From an uncultured Bacteroidales bacterium (GTDB lineage: Bacteria > Bacteroidota > Bacteroidia > Bacteroidales > UBA932): DNA of 62,624 bases. Under the pieces are notes generated by a model that worked only from the letters and a program-made list of their open reading frames with translations, was not told the DNA's origin and did not search any database. The stretch covers positions 1 through 62,624 of the forward strand of contig ONQP01000002.1 of assembly GCA_900319975.1 (NCBI GenBank). Direction: 5' to 3'. The translations under genes and the position numbers were made by a program. Every line of letters starts with the position of its first letter. Positions within the stretch are counted from its first letter, which is position 1. Below are positions 26,925-35,735 of this stretch, in pieces.

Positions 26925-27821
26925 ATGAACGCGAAAGCCTGTCTGCGATCGATGCGCCTGCGCACGCTCCCGCTTTCCCTGGCGGGGATCGTGCTGGGCG
27001 CATTGCTCGCGGTCAAGGACCACGCATTCAGTTATCTGACGCTCGTCCTGCTGGCGCTGACCACGGTCAGCCTGCAGATCCTGAGCAATCTTTCCAACGA
27101 ATTGGGCGATACCCTGTCGGGCACGGACCGTGCGGACCGGCAGGGTATGCGCTATTCGCTGCAGGCCGGGGAGATGACGGTCCCGCAGATGAAGCGGCTG
27201 ATCGCTTTCTTCGCCGGGTTGTCCTGCGTCCTCGGTTTCGGGATGGTGTGGAGCGCTTTCGGAACGGTGCTCGCGCCGCTGCCGGCCGCTTTCCTGCTGC
27301 TCGGCGCCGCCGCCGTCTGGGCGGCGATGCATTATACCCTCGGCAAGAACCCCTATGGTTACCGGGGCCTCGGCGACCTGTTCGTCTTTCTCTTTTTCGG
27401 TCTTGCGACCGTGTGCGGGGGCTATTTCCTGACCTGCCTGGCCTGGGACTGGCAGATCCTGCTGCCGGCGTCGGCCATCGGCTGCTTCAGCGTGGCGGTG
27501 CTGAACGTCAATAATATACGCGACATGAAGAGCGACGCCGCGACGCGCACGACCGTGGCCCTGAAGCTCGGCCTGCACCGGGCGCGCATCTACCAGACCG
27601 CGCTGATCGCTGCGGGCTGGGTGCTGATGACGGTGTTCGCCGTGCTGAACGCGCAGGGCTGGGGGAGTTTCGCGTATGTCATCTCGCTGGCCGCCTTCCT
27701 GACGCACCTGAAGGGCGTGTGGACGCGTGAGGACCGCGCGCTGGACCCGATGCTCCCGTTGCTGGTCATCGGCACTTTCCTGTTTGCGCTGTTGGGTGGG
27801 ATCGGCTTCCTGCTCGCCTAA
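26925..27821 (+). CDS. menA: 1,4-dihydroxy-2-naphthoate polyprenyltransferase
   Basis: A UbiA-type inner-membrane enzyme of 298 residues that attaches the isoprenoid chain to DHNA in menaquinone synthesis. About eight hydrophobic helices are visible. The two Asp-rich motifs appear as SNELGDTLSGTDRADRQG (~62-80) and NNIRDMKSDAATRTT (~196-210). The gene starts 1 nt after the M16 protease gene. Its stop overlaps that of menG by 3 nt; menG, which acts in the next step, is encoded convergently rather than in the same operon. Confidence 0.92.
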   Translation: MNAKACLRSMRLRTLPLSLAGIVLGALLAVKDHAFSYLTLVLLALTTVSLQILSNLSNELGDTLSGTDRADRQGMRYSLQAGEMTVPQMKRLIAFFAGLSCVLGFGMVWSAFGTVLAPLPAAFLLLGAAAVWAAMHYTLGKNPYGYRGLGDLFVFLFFGLATVCGGYFLTCLAWDWQILLPASAIGCFSVAVLNVNNIRDMKSDAATRTTVALKLGLHRARIYQTALIAAGWVLMTVFAVLNAQGWGSFAYVISLAAFLTHLKGVWTREDRALDPMLPLLVIGTFLFALLGGIGFLLA

Positions 27822-28525
27822 TTTTCCTTTTCACCTACATACATCCGGCACAGGCCCAGCGTGAAGGCCTTGTGCCGCACCTGCGCGTAGCCGCAGCCGG
27901 CCATCGTGGCCGTCCATTCGCGCCGGCCGGGGAAGGCCTGCACGGAGGCGGGGAGGTAGGTGTAGGCGGCGCGGTCGCCGGAGATGCGTCCGCCGATCCA
28001 GGGCACGAAGTGCTTGAAATAGAGATTGTAGCCCCAACGCAGGATGCGGTTCTCGGGGACGGAGAGCTCCAGGATGACGAGGCGGCCGCCCGGCTTGAGG
28101 ACGCGGAGGATCTCCCGCAGCGCCGCTTCGCGGTGCGCGAAATTGCGGATGCCGAAGGCGATGGTCACGACGTCGAAGCTCGCGTCCGCGAAGCGCATCG
28201 CCTCGCTGTCGCCCTGCTCGCAGGAGATGCGGCCTTCGAGGCCGGCCTTCGCGACCTTGTCGCGCATCACGGCGAGCATCCCCTCGGAGAGGTCGAGCCC
28301 GATGATGCGGCTGTCCGGATGCATCCGGTCCGCGATGGCCAGGCTGAAATCGCCCGTACCGCAGGCGATGTCCAGGATGGACTGCGCCCGGCCGGCGTCG
28401 ACGATCTCGCGCAGCGCGCGGCGGCGCCAGCTGCGGTCCACGCCGAGGGACATCAGGTGGTTGAGGCGGTCGTAGTCGGGAGCGATCCCGTCGAACATCT
28501 GCTGGATTTTCTCTTTCTGCGGCAT
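27818..28525 (-). CDS. menG: Demethylmenaquinone methyltransferase (MenG/UbiE)
   Basis: A 235-residue SAM-dependent methyltransferase carrying out the last step of menaquinone synthesis. Visible motifs: QQMFDGIAPDYDRLNHLMS at the N-terminus, ILDIACGTGDFSLA for SAM binding, DVVTIAFGIRNF and LRVLKPGGRLVILE. The frame stays open to 28612, into the tRNA gene; I chose ATG 28525 (MPQKEKIQQMFD), which matches the family N-terminus. No -7 box lies between this start and the tRNA-Gly gene, so expression may depend on read-through from the tRNA promoter. Confidence 0.93.
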   Translation of the reverse strand: MPQKEKIQQMFDGIAPDYDRLNHLMSLGVDRSWRRRALREIVDAGRAQSILDIACGTGDFSLAIADRMHPDSRIIGLDLSEGMLAVMRDKVAKAGLEGRISCEQGDSEAMRFADASFDVVTIAFGIRNFAHREAALREILRVLKPGGRLVILELSVPENRILRWGYNLYFKHFVPWIGGRISGDRAAYTYLPASVQAFPGRREWTATMAGCGYAQVRHKAFTLGLCRMYVGEKEN

Positions 28526-28542
28526 ACTTTCTGAAATGAAAA

Positions 28543-28561
28543 ATCCGGCTTCGGGCCGGAT
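28543..28561 (-). terminator. Terminator-like hairpin between tRNA-Gly and menG
   Basis: Read leftward, a 7-bp stem ATCCGGC/GCCGGAT with a 5-nt loop is followed by a run of T. It starts 3 nt after the tRNA 3' end and lies 18 nt before the menG ATG. Confidence 0.7.
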
Positions 28562-28563
28562 GT

Positions 28564-28637
28564 TGGAGCAGGATAAGGGAGTCGAACCCTCCTCCTTGGC
28601 TTGGGAAGCCAATGCACTACCGATGTGCTAATCCTGC
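28564..28637 (-). tRNA. tRNA-Gly (anticodon CCC)
   Basis: Read leftward, the gene folds as a cloverleaf: acceptor GCAGGAT/ATCCTGC, D arm GCAC/GTGC, anticodon arm TTGGC/GCCAA with loop TTCCCAA (anticodon CCC), and T arm GAGGG/CCCTT with loop TTCGACT. The discriminator is T and the 3' CCA is encoded (28564-28566). Confidence 0.95.
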
Positions 28638-28699
28638 AGGGGGCGAAAATGAATCATATTCGAAATTGTTTGGAACACGAATAATGGTCAAACGCGATG

Positions 28700-28731
28700 C
28701 AAATATAATAAATAATTCGTAATTTTGGCAA
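28700..28731. promoter_or_regulatory. Overlapping divergent promoters: tRNA-Gly (minus) and xylB (plus)
   Basis: Leftward: TTG (28729-28731), 21 nt, TATATTTG (28700-28707), 63 nt before the tRNA. Rightward: TAATTTTG (28720-28727), 24 nt before the xylB ATG, without an obvious -33 element. The two overlap, so their use may be mutually exclusive. Confidence 0.65.
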
Positions 28732-28750
28732 CTTGAAACAAAACGTAGAA

Positions 28751-30232
28751 ATGTATTCTTTGGGTATCGACGTCGGATCTTCATCCGTCAAAGTTGCGCT
28801 GCTCGATATCGCGGGCGGCAAGTGTGTTTGTTCTTCCACCAACCCCAAGTCCGAGGCTCCCATCAAGGCAGTCCGCAAGGGCTGGGCGGAGCAGGACCCG
28901 CAGTCCTGGTGGAAGTATATGTGTGAAGGCATCCGCGAGATGGCGGCAGCCGGCTTTGATATGGGCCAGGTCGCTTCGATCGGCATCTCTTACCAGATGC
29001 ACGGCCTCGTGGCGGTGGACAAGGACGTCCATCCGGTGCGCGACGCCATCATCTGGTGCGACTCCCGCGCCGTCGAGACGGGCGCAGCCGCCCTGCAGGG
29101 CATCGGCTACGACCGCTGTATGGAGCACCTGCTCAACTCTCCCGGCAACTTCACGGCCTCCAAGCTGGCCTGGGTGAAGCAGAACGAGCCGGACATCTAC
29201 GCCAAGATCTGGAAATTCATGCTGCCGGGCGACTACATCGCCTACCGGCTGACCGGTGAGGTCACGACCACGGCCACGGGCCTGTCCGAGGGCATCCTCT
29301 GGGACTTCAAGGGCAACCGCCGCGCCGATTTCGTGACCGAGTACTTCGGCATCGAGGCCGACAAGTTCGCCAACATCGTCCCGGCCATCGGCGTGCAGGC
29401 GCACACCACGGCCGACATCCAGCGCGAGCTCGGCATCCCGGCCGGCACGCCCGTGTCCTACCGCGCCGGCGACCAGCCCAACAACGCCTTCTCCCTGGAC
29501 GTCCTCGAGCCGGGCGAGATCGCCGCGACGGCCGGCACCAGCGGTGTCGTCTACGGCGTCACCGACCTGCCCAAGGCCGACCCGCAGTCCCGCGTCAACA
29601 CCTTCCTGCACGTCACCGATTCCGCCGAGCCGCGCATGGGCGTCCTGCTCTGCATCAACGGCACCGGCATCATGAACGCCTGGGCACACCGCAACTTCTG
29701 CCCGGACCTTTCCTATCCCGAGATGAACGAAGTCGCGGCCTCCGCGCCGGCCGGCTCCGACGGCCTGCTCGTCCTGCCGTTCGGCAACGGCGCCGAGCGC
29801 GTCCTGGCCAACGCCAGCACGCACGGCCGCCTGGTCGGCATCGACCTCGTGCGCCACGGCCGTCCGCACATCCTGCGCGCCATCCAGGAGGGCATCGCGT
29901 TCTCCTTCCGCTATGGCATCGACATCATGCGCGACCTCGGCCTCAAGCCCGACGTGATCCGCGCCGGCAAGGCCAACATGTTCCTCAGCCCGCTGTTCCG
30001 CTCGACCCTCGCGACGCTCTGCGACGCCAACATCGAGCTCTTCGATACGGACGGTTCCCTCGGCGCCGCGCGCGGTGCCGCGCTGGGCGCCGGCATCTAC
30101 AAGAATGCCGCCGAGGCGTTCTCCACGCTCAACAAGCTGGACGTCATCACCCCGATGGATGCCTGGAAGCAGCCGCTCGAGGAGGCCTACGCCCGCTGGA
30201 AGAAAGAAGTCGAACAATCTGTCAACAAATAA
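28751..30232 (+). CDS. xylB: Xylulokinase
   Basis: A FGGY-family sugar kinase of 493 residues that phosphorylates D-xylulose to xylulose 5-phosphate. The N-terminal ATPase motif LGIDVGSSSVKVALLD, the substrate segment ISYQMHG, IIWCDSRA with the probable catalytic Asp, and the C-terminal GSLGAARGAALGAG are visible. I chose ATG 28751; an in-frame TTG 18 nt upstream gives an unlikely N-terminal extension. xylA follows after 24 nt and the transporter after that, so uptake, isomerisation and phosphorylation of xylose are encoded together. Confidence 0.94.
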   Translation: MYSLGIDVGSSSVKVALLDIAGGKCVCSSTNPKSEAPIKAVRKGWAEQDPQSWWKYMCEGIREMAAAGFDMGQVASIGISYQMHGLVAVDKDVHPVRDAIIWCDSRAVETGAAALQGIGYDRCMEHLLNSPGNFTASKLAWVKQNEPDIYAKIWKFMLPGDYIAYRLTGEVTTTATGLSEGILWDFKGNRRADFVTEYFGIEADKFANIVPAIGVQAHTTADIQRELGIPAGTPVSYRAGDQPNNAFSLDVLEPGEIAATAGTSGVVYGVTDLPKADPQSRVNTFLHVTDSAEPRMGVLLCINGTGIMNAWAHRNFCPDLSYPEMNEVAASAPAGSDGLLVLPFGNGAERVLANASTHGRLVGIDLVRHGRPHILRAIQEGIAFSFRYGIDIMRDLGLKPDVIRAGKANMFLSPLFRSTLATLCDANIELFDTDGSLGAARGAALGAGIYKNAAEAFSTLNKLDVITPMDAWKQPLEEAYARWKKEVEQSVNK

Positions 30233-30256
30233 ACCAATTAACAATCCAATTCAATT

Positions 30257-31570
30257 ATGGCAAACAAAGAGTACTTCCCGGAACTGGGAAAAATCAAGTT
30301 CGAAGGCAAAGATTCCAAGAATCCGCTCGCTTACCGCTACTACGATCCTGAGAAGGTCGTCGCCGGCAAGAAGATGAAGGACTGGTTCAAGTTCGCTATG
30401 GCCTGGTGGCACACGCTCTGCGCTGAGGGTGCCGACCAGTTCGGCGGCGGCACCAAGACGTTCCCTTGGAACACGGGCGCCACGGCTGTCGAGAAGGCCA
30501 AGAACAAGATGGACGCCGGTTTCGAAATCATGCAGAAGCTCGGTATCGAGTACTACTGCTTCCACGATGTCGACCTCGTTGACGAGGCCCCGACCATCGA
30601 GGAATATGAGGCCAACCTCAAGGAGGTCGTCGCTTACGCCAAGAAGAAGCAGGCCGAGACCGGCATCAAGCTTCTCTGGGGCACGGCCAACGTGTTCGGC
30701 CACAAGCGCTATATGAACGGCGCTTCCACCAACCCTGACTTCAACGTGGCCGCCCGCGCCATGGTCCAGATCAAGAACGCGATCGACGCTACCATCGAGC
30801 TCGGTGGCCAGTGCTACGTGTTCTGGGGTGGCCGCGAGGGCTACATGTCCCTGCTCAACACCGATATGAAGCGTGAGAAGGAGCACATGGCCACCATGCT
30901 GACCATGGCCCGCGACTACGCTCGCGCCAAGGGCTTCAAGGGCACCTTCCTCATCGAGCCGAAGCCGATGGAGCCTTCCAAGCACCAGTACGATGTCGAC
31001 ACCGAGACCGTGATCGGCTTCCTGAAGGCCCACGGCCTCGACAAGGACTTCAAGGTCAACATCGAGGTCAACCACGCCACCCTCGCCGGCCACACCTTCG
31101 AGCACGAGCTCCAGTGCGCCGCCGACGCCGGCATGCTCGGTTCCATCGACGCCAACCGCGGTGACTACCAGAACGGTTGGGATACCGACCAGTTCCCGAT
31201 CGACCTCTACGAGCTCGCCCAGGCCATGATGGTCATCGTGAAGAACGGCGGCCTCGTGGGTGGTACCAACTTCGACGCCAAGACCCGCCGCAACTCCACC
31301 GACCTCGAGGACATCTTCATCGCCCACATCGCTGCGATGGACGTGATGGCCCGCGCCCTGATGGTCGCCGCCGACATCCTCGAGAAGTCTCCGATCCCCG
31401 CCATGGTCAAGGAGCGCTACGCTTCCTACGACAAGGGCACCGGCAAGGACTTCGAGGACGGCAAGCTCACCCTCGAGCAGGTTGTTGAATACGCCAAGAA
31501 GAACGGCGAGCCGAAGGCTACCTCCGGCAAGCAGGAGCTCTACGAGGCGATCGTCAACATGTACATCTAA
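30257..31570 (+). CDS. xylA: Xylose isomerase
   Basis: Converts D-xylose to D-xylulose, using two divalent metal ions. At 437 residues it belongs to the longer class II form common in Bacteroidetes. Signatures: [12 protein letters not shown] with the catalytic His, [24 protein letters not shown] and [18 protein letters not shown] with metal-binding Glu and His residues, and [20 protein letters not shown] with the metal-binding Asp residues. A short A-rich spacer precedes the ATG, in keeping with a highly expressed gene. The transporter starts 3 nt after the stop. Confidence 0.97.
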   Translation: MANKEYFPELGKIKFEGKDSKNPLAYRYYDPEKVVAGKKMKDWFKFAMAWWHTLCAEGADQFGGGTKTFPWNTGATAVEKAKNKMDAGFEIMQKLGIEYYCFHDVDLVDEAPTIEEYEANLKEVVAYAKKKQAETGIKLLWGTANVFGHKRYMNGASTNPDFNVAARAMVQIKNAIDATIELGGQCYVFWGGREGYMSLLNTDMKREKEHMATMLTMARDYARAKGFKGTFLIEPKPMEPSKHQYDVDTETVIGFLKAHGLDKDFKVNIEVNHATLAGHTFEHELQCAADAGMLGSIDANRGDYQNGWDTDQFPIDLYELAQAMMVIVKNGGLVGGTNFDAKTRRNSTDLEDIFIAHIAAMDVMARALMVAADILEKSPIPAMVKERYASYDKGTGKDFEDGKLTLEQVVEYAKKNGEPKATSGKQELYEAIVNMYI

Positions 31571-31573
31571 CAG

Positions 31574-32992
31574 ATGGCTGCTTCGCAAGAGAAGGGATCC
31601 GGCGCGTATCTGTTTTCGATCGTGCTCGTCGCCGTGCTCGGCGGCCTGCTGTTCGGATACGATACGGCTGTGATTTCCGGTGCAGAAAGAGGTCTCCAGG
31701 CGTTCTTCGAGAGCGCCGGAGACTTCACTTATACCAGCTTCCTGCACGGCATCACCTCGTCCAGCGCACTGCTGGGCTGTATCATCGGTTCTGCGATTTC
31801 CGGTCTGATGGCCGGCCGCTTCGGCCGTAAGAAGAGCCTGTTCATCGCGGGTATCTGCTTCTTCCTGAGCGCCGCCGGTTCCTACTATCCGGAATCCTTC
31901 TTCTTCCCCAAGGGCGTGGCTTCCCACTCCCTCTGGGTGGTCTTCAACCTCTACCGTGTGCTCGGCGGTATCGGCGTCGGTATGGCTTCCGCCATCTGCC
32001 CGATGTACATCGCCGAGGTGGCCCCGGCCAACAAGCGCGGCAAACTCGTGTCCTGGAACCAGTTCGCGATCATCTTCGGCCAGCTGGTCGTGTATTTCGT
32101 GAACTTCCTGATCCTCCAGTCGCACAAGAACGATCCTGCCCTCGTCGAATGGACGAACGCGATCGGCTGGCGCCTGATGTTCGGTTCCGAGTGCGTCCCT
32201 GCCGGCCTGTTCACGCTGCTGATCCTGCTCGTGCCGGAGACGCCGCGTTATCTGGTCATGTCGGGTCAGGACGACAAGGCGCTCCACGTGCTTTCCCGCA
32301 TCAACGGCAGCTCCGTGGCGTCCCAGATCCTCTCCGACATCAAGGCTACGGTCGTTGAGAAGAAGGAGAAGCTCATGGCCTATGGCTTCATCGTCATCTT
32401 CATCGGCTGCATGCTCAGCGTGTTCCAGCAGATCGTCGGCATCAACGCCGTCCTCTACTTCGCGCCGCGCATCTTCGAGTCGATGGGCATGGGCAATCCG
32501 ATGACGCAGACGGTCCTGATGGGTGTCGTCAACATCAGCTTCACGCTGGTCGCCATCTTCACCGTCGAGAAACTCGGCCGCAAGCCGCTGCTGATCACGG
32601 GCTCTCTGGGCATGGCCCTCGGCGCTCTCGGCGTGGCTATCGCGGACGCCGTCCCGGGCGTGCCCGGCATCGTCGGCGTGCTCAGCATCATGATCTACTC
32701 CGCGTCCTTCATGTTCAGCTGGGGTCCGATCTGCTGGGTGCTCATCTCCGAGATCTTCCCGAACACGATCCGTGGCGCCGCCGTGGCCATCGCCGTGGCT
32801 TTCCAGTGGATTTCGAACTTCATCGTGAGCTCCACCTTCGTGCCGCTCTACAGCTGGAGTCCGGCCTTCACCTACGGCCTCTACTGCGCGATGTGCCTCC
32901 TGGCCGCCCTCTTCGTCTGGAAGATGGTCCCGGAGACCAAGGGCAAGACCCTGGAAGAGATGTCTGCACTGTGGCGTAACCGCAAGAAATAG
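31574..32992 (+). CDS. xylE: Sugar:proton symporter of the MFS sugar-porter family (xylose transporter)
   Basis: A 472-residue inner-membrane protein with about twelve helices. Sugar-porter signatures are clear: GYDTAVISGA in helix 1, GRFGRKKSL in the loop between helices 2 and 3, PETPRYL after helix 6, FQQIVGINAVLYFAP in helix 7, and PETKGKTLEEM at the C-terminus. Placement directly after xylB and xylA makes D-xylose the likely substrate; arabinose or glucose transport is possible. A strong terminator follows. No xylose-responsive regulator is encoded nearby. Confidence 0.9.
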   Translation: MAASQEKGSGAYLFSIVLVAVLGGLLFGYDTAVISGAERGLQAFFESAGDFTYTSFLHGITSSSALLGCIIGSAISGLMAGRFGRKKSLFIAGICFFLSAAGSYYPESFFFPKGVASHSLWVVFNLYRVLGGIGVGMASAICPMYIAEVAPANKRGKLVSWNQFAIIFGQLVVYFVNFLILQSHKNDPALVEWTNAIGWRLMFGSECVPAGLFTLLILLVPETPRYLVMSGQDDKALHVLSRINGSSVASQILSDIKATVVEKKEKLMAYGFIVIFIGCMLSVFQQIVGINAVLYFAPRIFESMGMGNPMTQTVLMGVVNISFTLVAIFTVEKLGRKPLLITGSLGMALGALGVAIADAVPGVPGIVGVLSIMIYSASFMFSWGPICWVLISEIFPNTIRGAAVAIAVAFQWISNFIVSSTFVPLYSWSPAFTYGLYCAMCLLAALFVWKMVPETKGKTLEEMSALWRNRKK

Positions 32993-33012
32993 TAGATTCC
33001 ATCTTACGACTG

Positions 33013-33055
33013 ACAGGCCGGATGCCCCCGCATCCGGCCTGTTTTTCTTTTTTTT
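33013..33055 (+). terminator. Strong rho-independent terminator of the xylose operon
   Basis: A perfect 13-bp stem (33013-33025 with 33030-33042; ACAGGCCGGATGC paired with GCATCCGGCCTGT) with a CCCC loop and a long T tract to 33055. Confidence 0.95.
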
Positions 33056-33057
33056 GC

Positions 33058-33065
33058 TAATTTTG
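33058..33065 (+). promoter_or_regulatory. -7 box (TAATTTTG) for the GH2 gene
   Basis: A full TAnnTTTG match beginning 2 nt after the terminator T tract and ending 5 nt before the ATG at 33071, implying an almost leaderless mRNA. Confidence 0.6.
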
Positions 33066-33070
33066 CGGAT

Positions 33071-35590
33071 ATGAGACGCTATCTGATAACCATTCTGCCG
33101 CTGCTGGCGCTGGTCGCGCTGCTGGCGGGCTGCCGGCCGGAGACCGGCGCGCCGAAGCGCGGTGAGGATTTCAATTTCGACTGGAAGTTCGCCCTGACGG
33201 AAGATCCGCTCTGTATGATGCCGGACTACGACGACTCCGGCTGGCGGGAGCTGCATCTGCCCCACGACTGGAGCATCGAGGGCGAGTTCTCCGCCGACAA
33301 TCCTTCCACGCCGAGCGGCGGCGCCCTGCCGGGCGGCCTCGGCTGGTACCGCAAGCACATCCAGGTGCCGGCGGAGTTCTTCGACGGGGAAGGTTTTCCG
33401 GCCCGGGCCATGCACCTGGAGTTCGACGGCGTGTTCATGAACGCCACCGTGTTCGTGAACGGCGTGGACGTGGTGAAGCGTCCCTATGGCTACAGCTCGT
33501 TTGATTGCGACATTTCCGCGTTGCTGGAGCCGGGCGACAACGTGATCGCCGTCCGCTGCGACAACAGGGACCAGCCCAATTCCCGCTGGTACGCCGGCTG
33601 CGGCATCTACCGCAACGTCCGGCTGGTGACCACGGAGCGACTCCGGGTGGTCTACAACGGCATTTATGTCGAGCCGACGGAGATCACGGACCAGGCGGCG
33701 AAGCTCGCCGTGACCGTGGAGACGGAAGGCGCCCTGCCGGGGCAGATGGTCCGCTTCGACATCCGCATCGCGGATGCGCGCGGACGGACCGTCGCGAAGG
33801 CCTCGGAGCTCGGCGCGCCGGTCTTCCGGACGACCCTGACGCTGGACAGGCCGCATCGCTGGGACGTCGACGATCCCTATCTCTATACGGCCTGGGTCAC
33901 GGTCTCAACCGGCAAGGTCAAGGACACGTGCGCCGTCCGTTTCGGCGTGCGGACCACGGCGTGGGACGCCGACCGCGGCTTCATCCTCAACGGCCGCCCG
34001 GTCAAGATGCTGGGCGTGTGCCTGCACCACGACATGGGCTGCCTGGGCACGGCCGTACATCCCCGCGCCTTGCAGCGCGAGCTGCAGATCCTGCAGGACA
34101 TGGGCGTCAACGCCATCCGTACCTCGCACAACCCGCCCGCGCCGGAGCTGCTCGACCTCTGCGACGAGATGGGCTTCCTGGTGATGGACGAGGCGATGGA
34201 CATGTGGCGCAAGCGCAAGACGCGCTACGACTACGCCCGCTACTTCGACGAATGGCACGTCCGCGACGTGAAGGACTTCGTCAAGCGCGACCGCAACCAC
34301 CCTTCGGTGGTGATGTGGAGCATCGGCAACGAGATCCTGGAGCAGAGCGACTCGAGCACCGACGACATCGCCAACCTCACGCCCGAACAGGCCAACGACC
34401 TGCTGAACTTCATCCATTCGCTCGGCCAGAGCGATCCTTCGGAGAACAATCCCAATATCCTGCTGACCAGGCACATGGCGCAGCTCATCCGCGACCTGGA
34501 CACGACGCGCGCCATCACGGCGGGCTGCAACGGCGTCTGGCCGGGCAACAACCTGCTGCGCAGCGGCGCGCTGGATGTCTATGGCTTCAATTACCATCCG
34601 CAGCTGTATGATTCCTGCCGCGTCTGGTTCCCGGGCAAGCCGCTGCTCGGCTCGGAGACCGTCTCGTCGCTCAACAGCCGCGGCGTCTATTTCCAGCCCT
34701 CCACGGACAGGAAGAAACTGCCCGGCCGCGGCTGGCAGTACACCGCCGAGGACGAGGTCGACTGGAACCACCAGGTGACCGCCTACGACGCCTGCTGCGC
34801 CCCTTGGGCGAATTACCACGAGGAGGCGTGGACCGCCGTGCGCGACCGCGACTTCATCGCCGGCACCTTCATCTGGACCGGATTCGACTACCTTGGCGAA
34901 CCCACGCCGTACGGCTGGCCTTCGCGCAGCTCGTACTTCGGCGTGGTGGACCTGGCGGGCTTCCCGAAGGACGCCTACTGGCTCTATCAGTCCGAATGGA
35001 CGGACCGGACCGTGCTGCACCTCTTCCCGCACTGGAACTGGGCGCCGGGCGAGCCGGTGGATGTCTGGGCTTACTACAACAACGCCGACGAGGTAGAACT
35101 CTTCGTCAACGGGGAGTCCTGGGGCAGACAGTCCAAGACGCGCGACGTACTCCACGTCCAGTGGAATGCGGTGCCGTTCCAGCCGGGCTGCATCGAGGTC
35201 GTGTCCTACAAGGACGGCAGGGAAGTCGCGCGCGACGCCCGTTACACGGCGGGCGCGCCCGTCACCCTGCGCCTGACGCCCGACCGCACGGTCATCTCCG
35301 CCGACGGCTATGACCTCTCCTACGTGACCGTCGAGGCGCTGGACGCCGACGGGCGCGCGGTGCCTATGGCGGACGACCTGCTGCATTTCAGCGTGAGCGG
35401 CGCCGGTGAACTGGCGGGCGTGGACAATGGCAACGCCGCTGACACAATGTCGCTCAAGGGGAGTGACAAGGCACTGTTCAGCGGCAAGGCCCTGGCAGTG
35501 GTCCGCTCCCTGCGCGGTGAGCCCGGCACGGCCACGCTAAGTGTCTCGTGCAGTTACGCTTCGGTCAAGACGAACATTCTCACGAAATAG
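33071..35590 (+). CDS. Glycoside hydrolase family 2 lipoprotein (beta-galactosidase-like)
   Basis: An 839-residue surface or periplasmic lipoprotein (lipobox LLAGC near residue 24). GH2 sugar-binding and immunoglobulin-like domains come first (LHLPHDWSIEGEF, GGLGWYRKHI), then the TIM barrel with GVCLHHDMGCLGTAV and IRTSHNPPAPELLDLCDEMG. The acid/base is Glu421 in WSIGNE and the nucleophile Glu529 in GSETVSS, 108 residues apart as expected. C-terminal beta domains follow (DUF4982-like and Ig-like). Retaining exo-activity on beta-galactosides is most likely, though other beta-glycosides are possible. It has its own promoter despite following the xylose operon. Confidence 0.92.
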   Translation: MRRYLITILPLLALVALLAGCRPETGAPKRGEDFNFDWKFALTEDPLCMMPDYDDSGWRELHLPHDWSIEGEFSADNPSTPSGGALPGGLGWYRKHIQVPAEFFDGEGFPARAMHLEFDGVFMNATVFVNGVDVVKRPYGYSSFDCDISALLEPGDNVIAVRCDNRDQPNSRWYAGCGIYRNVRLVTTERLRVVYNGIYVEPTEITDQAAKLAVTVETEGALPGQMVRFDIRIADARGRTVAKASELGAPVFRTTLTLDRPHRWDVDDPYLYTAWVTVSTGKVKDTCAVRFGVRTTAWDADRGFILNGRPVKMLGVCLHHDMGCLGTAVHPRALQRELQILQDMGVNAIRTSHNPPAPELLDLCDEMGFLVMDEAMDMWRKRKTRYDYARYFDEWHVRDVKDFVKRDRNHPSVVMWSIGNEILEQSDSSTDDIANLTPEQANDLLNFIHSLGQSDPSENNPNILLTRHMAQLIRDLDTTRAITAGCNGVWPGNNLLRSGALDVYGFNYHPQLYDSCRVWFPGKPLLGSETVSSLNSRGVYFQPSTDRKKLPGRGWQYTAEDEVDWNHQVTAYDACCAPWANYHEEAWTAVRDRDFIAGTFIWTGFDYLGEPTPYGWPSRSSYFGVVDLAGFPKDAYWLYQSEWTDRTVLHLFPHWNWAPGEPVDVWAYYNNADEVELFVNGESWGRQSKTRDVLHVQWNAVPFQPGCIEVVSYKDGREVARDARYTAGAPVTLRLTPDRTVISADGYDLSYVTVEALDADGRAVPMADDLLHFSVSGAGELAGVDNGNAADTMSLKGSDKALFSGKALAVVRSLRGEPGTATLSVSCSYASVKTNILTK

Positions 35591-35607
35591 CTTTTCCCGC
35601 TGACAGG

Positions 35608-35645
35608 CCCTGCCCCGCACGACTGACAAAAAGTGCGGGGCAGGG
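35608..35645 (+). terminator. Hairpin terminator after the GH2 gene
   Basis: A perfect 13-bp G+C-rich stem (CCCTGCCCCGCAC, 35608-35620, with 35633-35645) and a 12-nt loop, followed by TTGTTG rather than a clean T run. Confidence 0.75.
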
Positions 35646-35648
35646 TTG

Positions 35649-35679
35649 TTGCATATGACGCGACAAATCACTACCTTTG
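35649..35679 (+). promoter_or_regulatory. secA promoter (TTG-N20-TACCTTTG)
   Basis: TTG at 35649-35651, a 20-nt spacer and TACCTTTG at 35672-35679, 56 nt before the secA ATG. The leader contains a small GATTGC/GCAATC inverted repeat. Confidence 0.7.
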
Positions 35680-35735
35680 TATGATTGCGCGCGCTGACGG
35701 GCAATCTATTTTGAAAAACGAAAATAACTGAGAAC

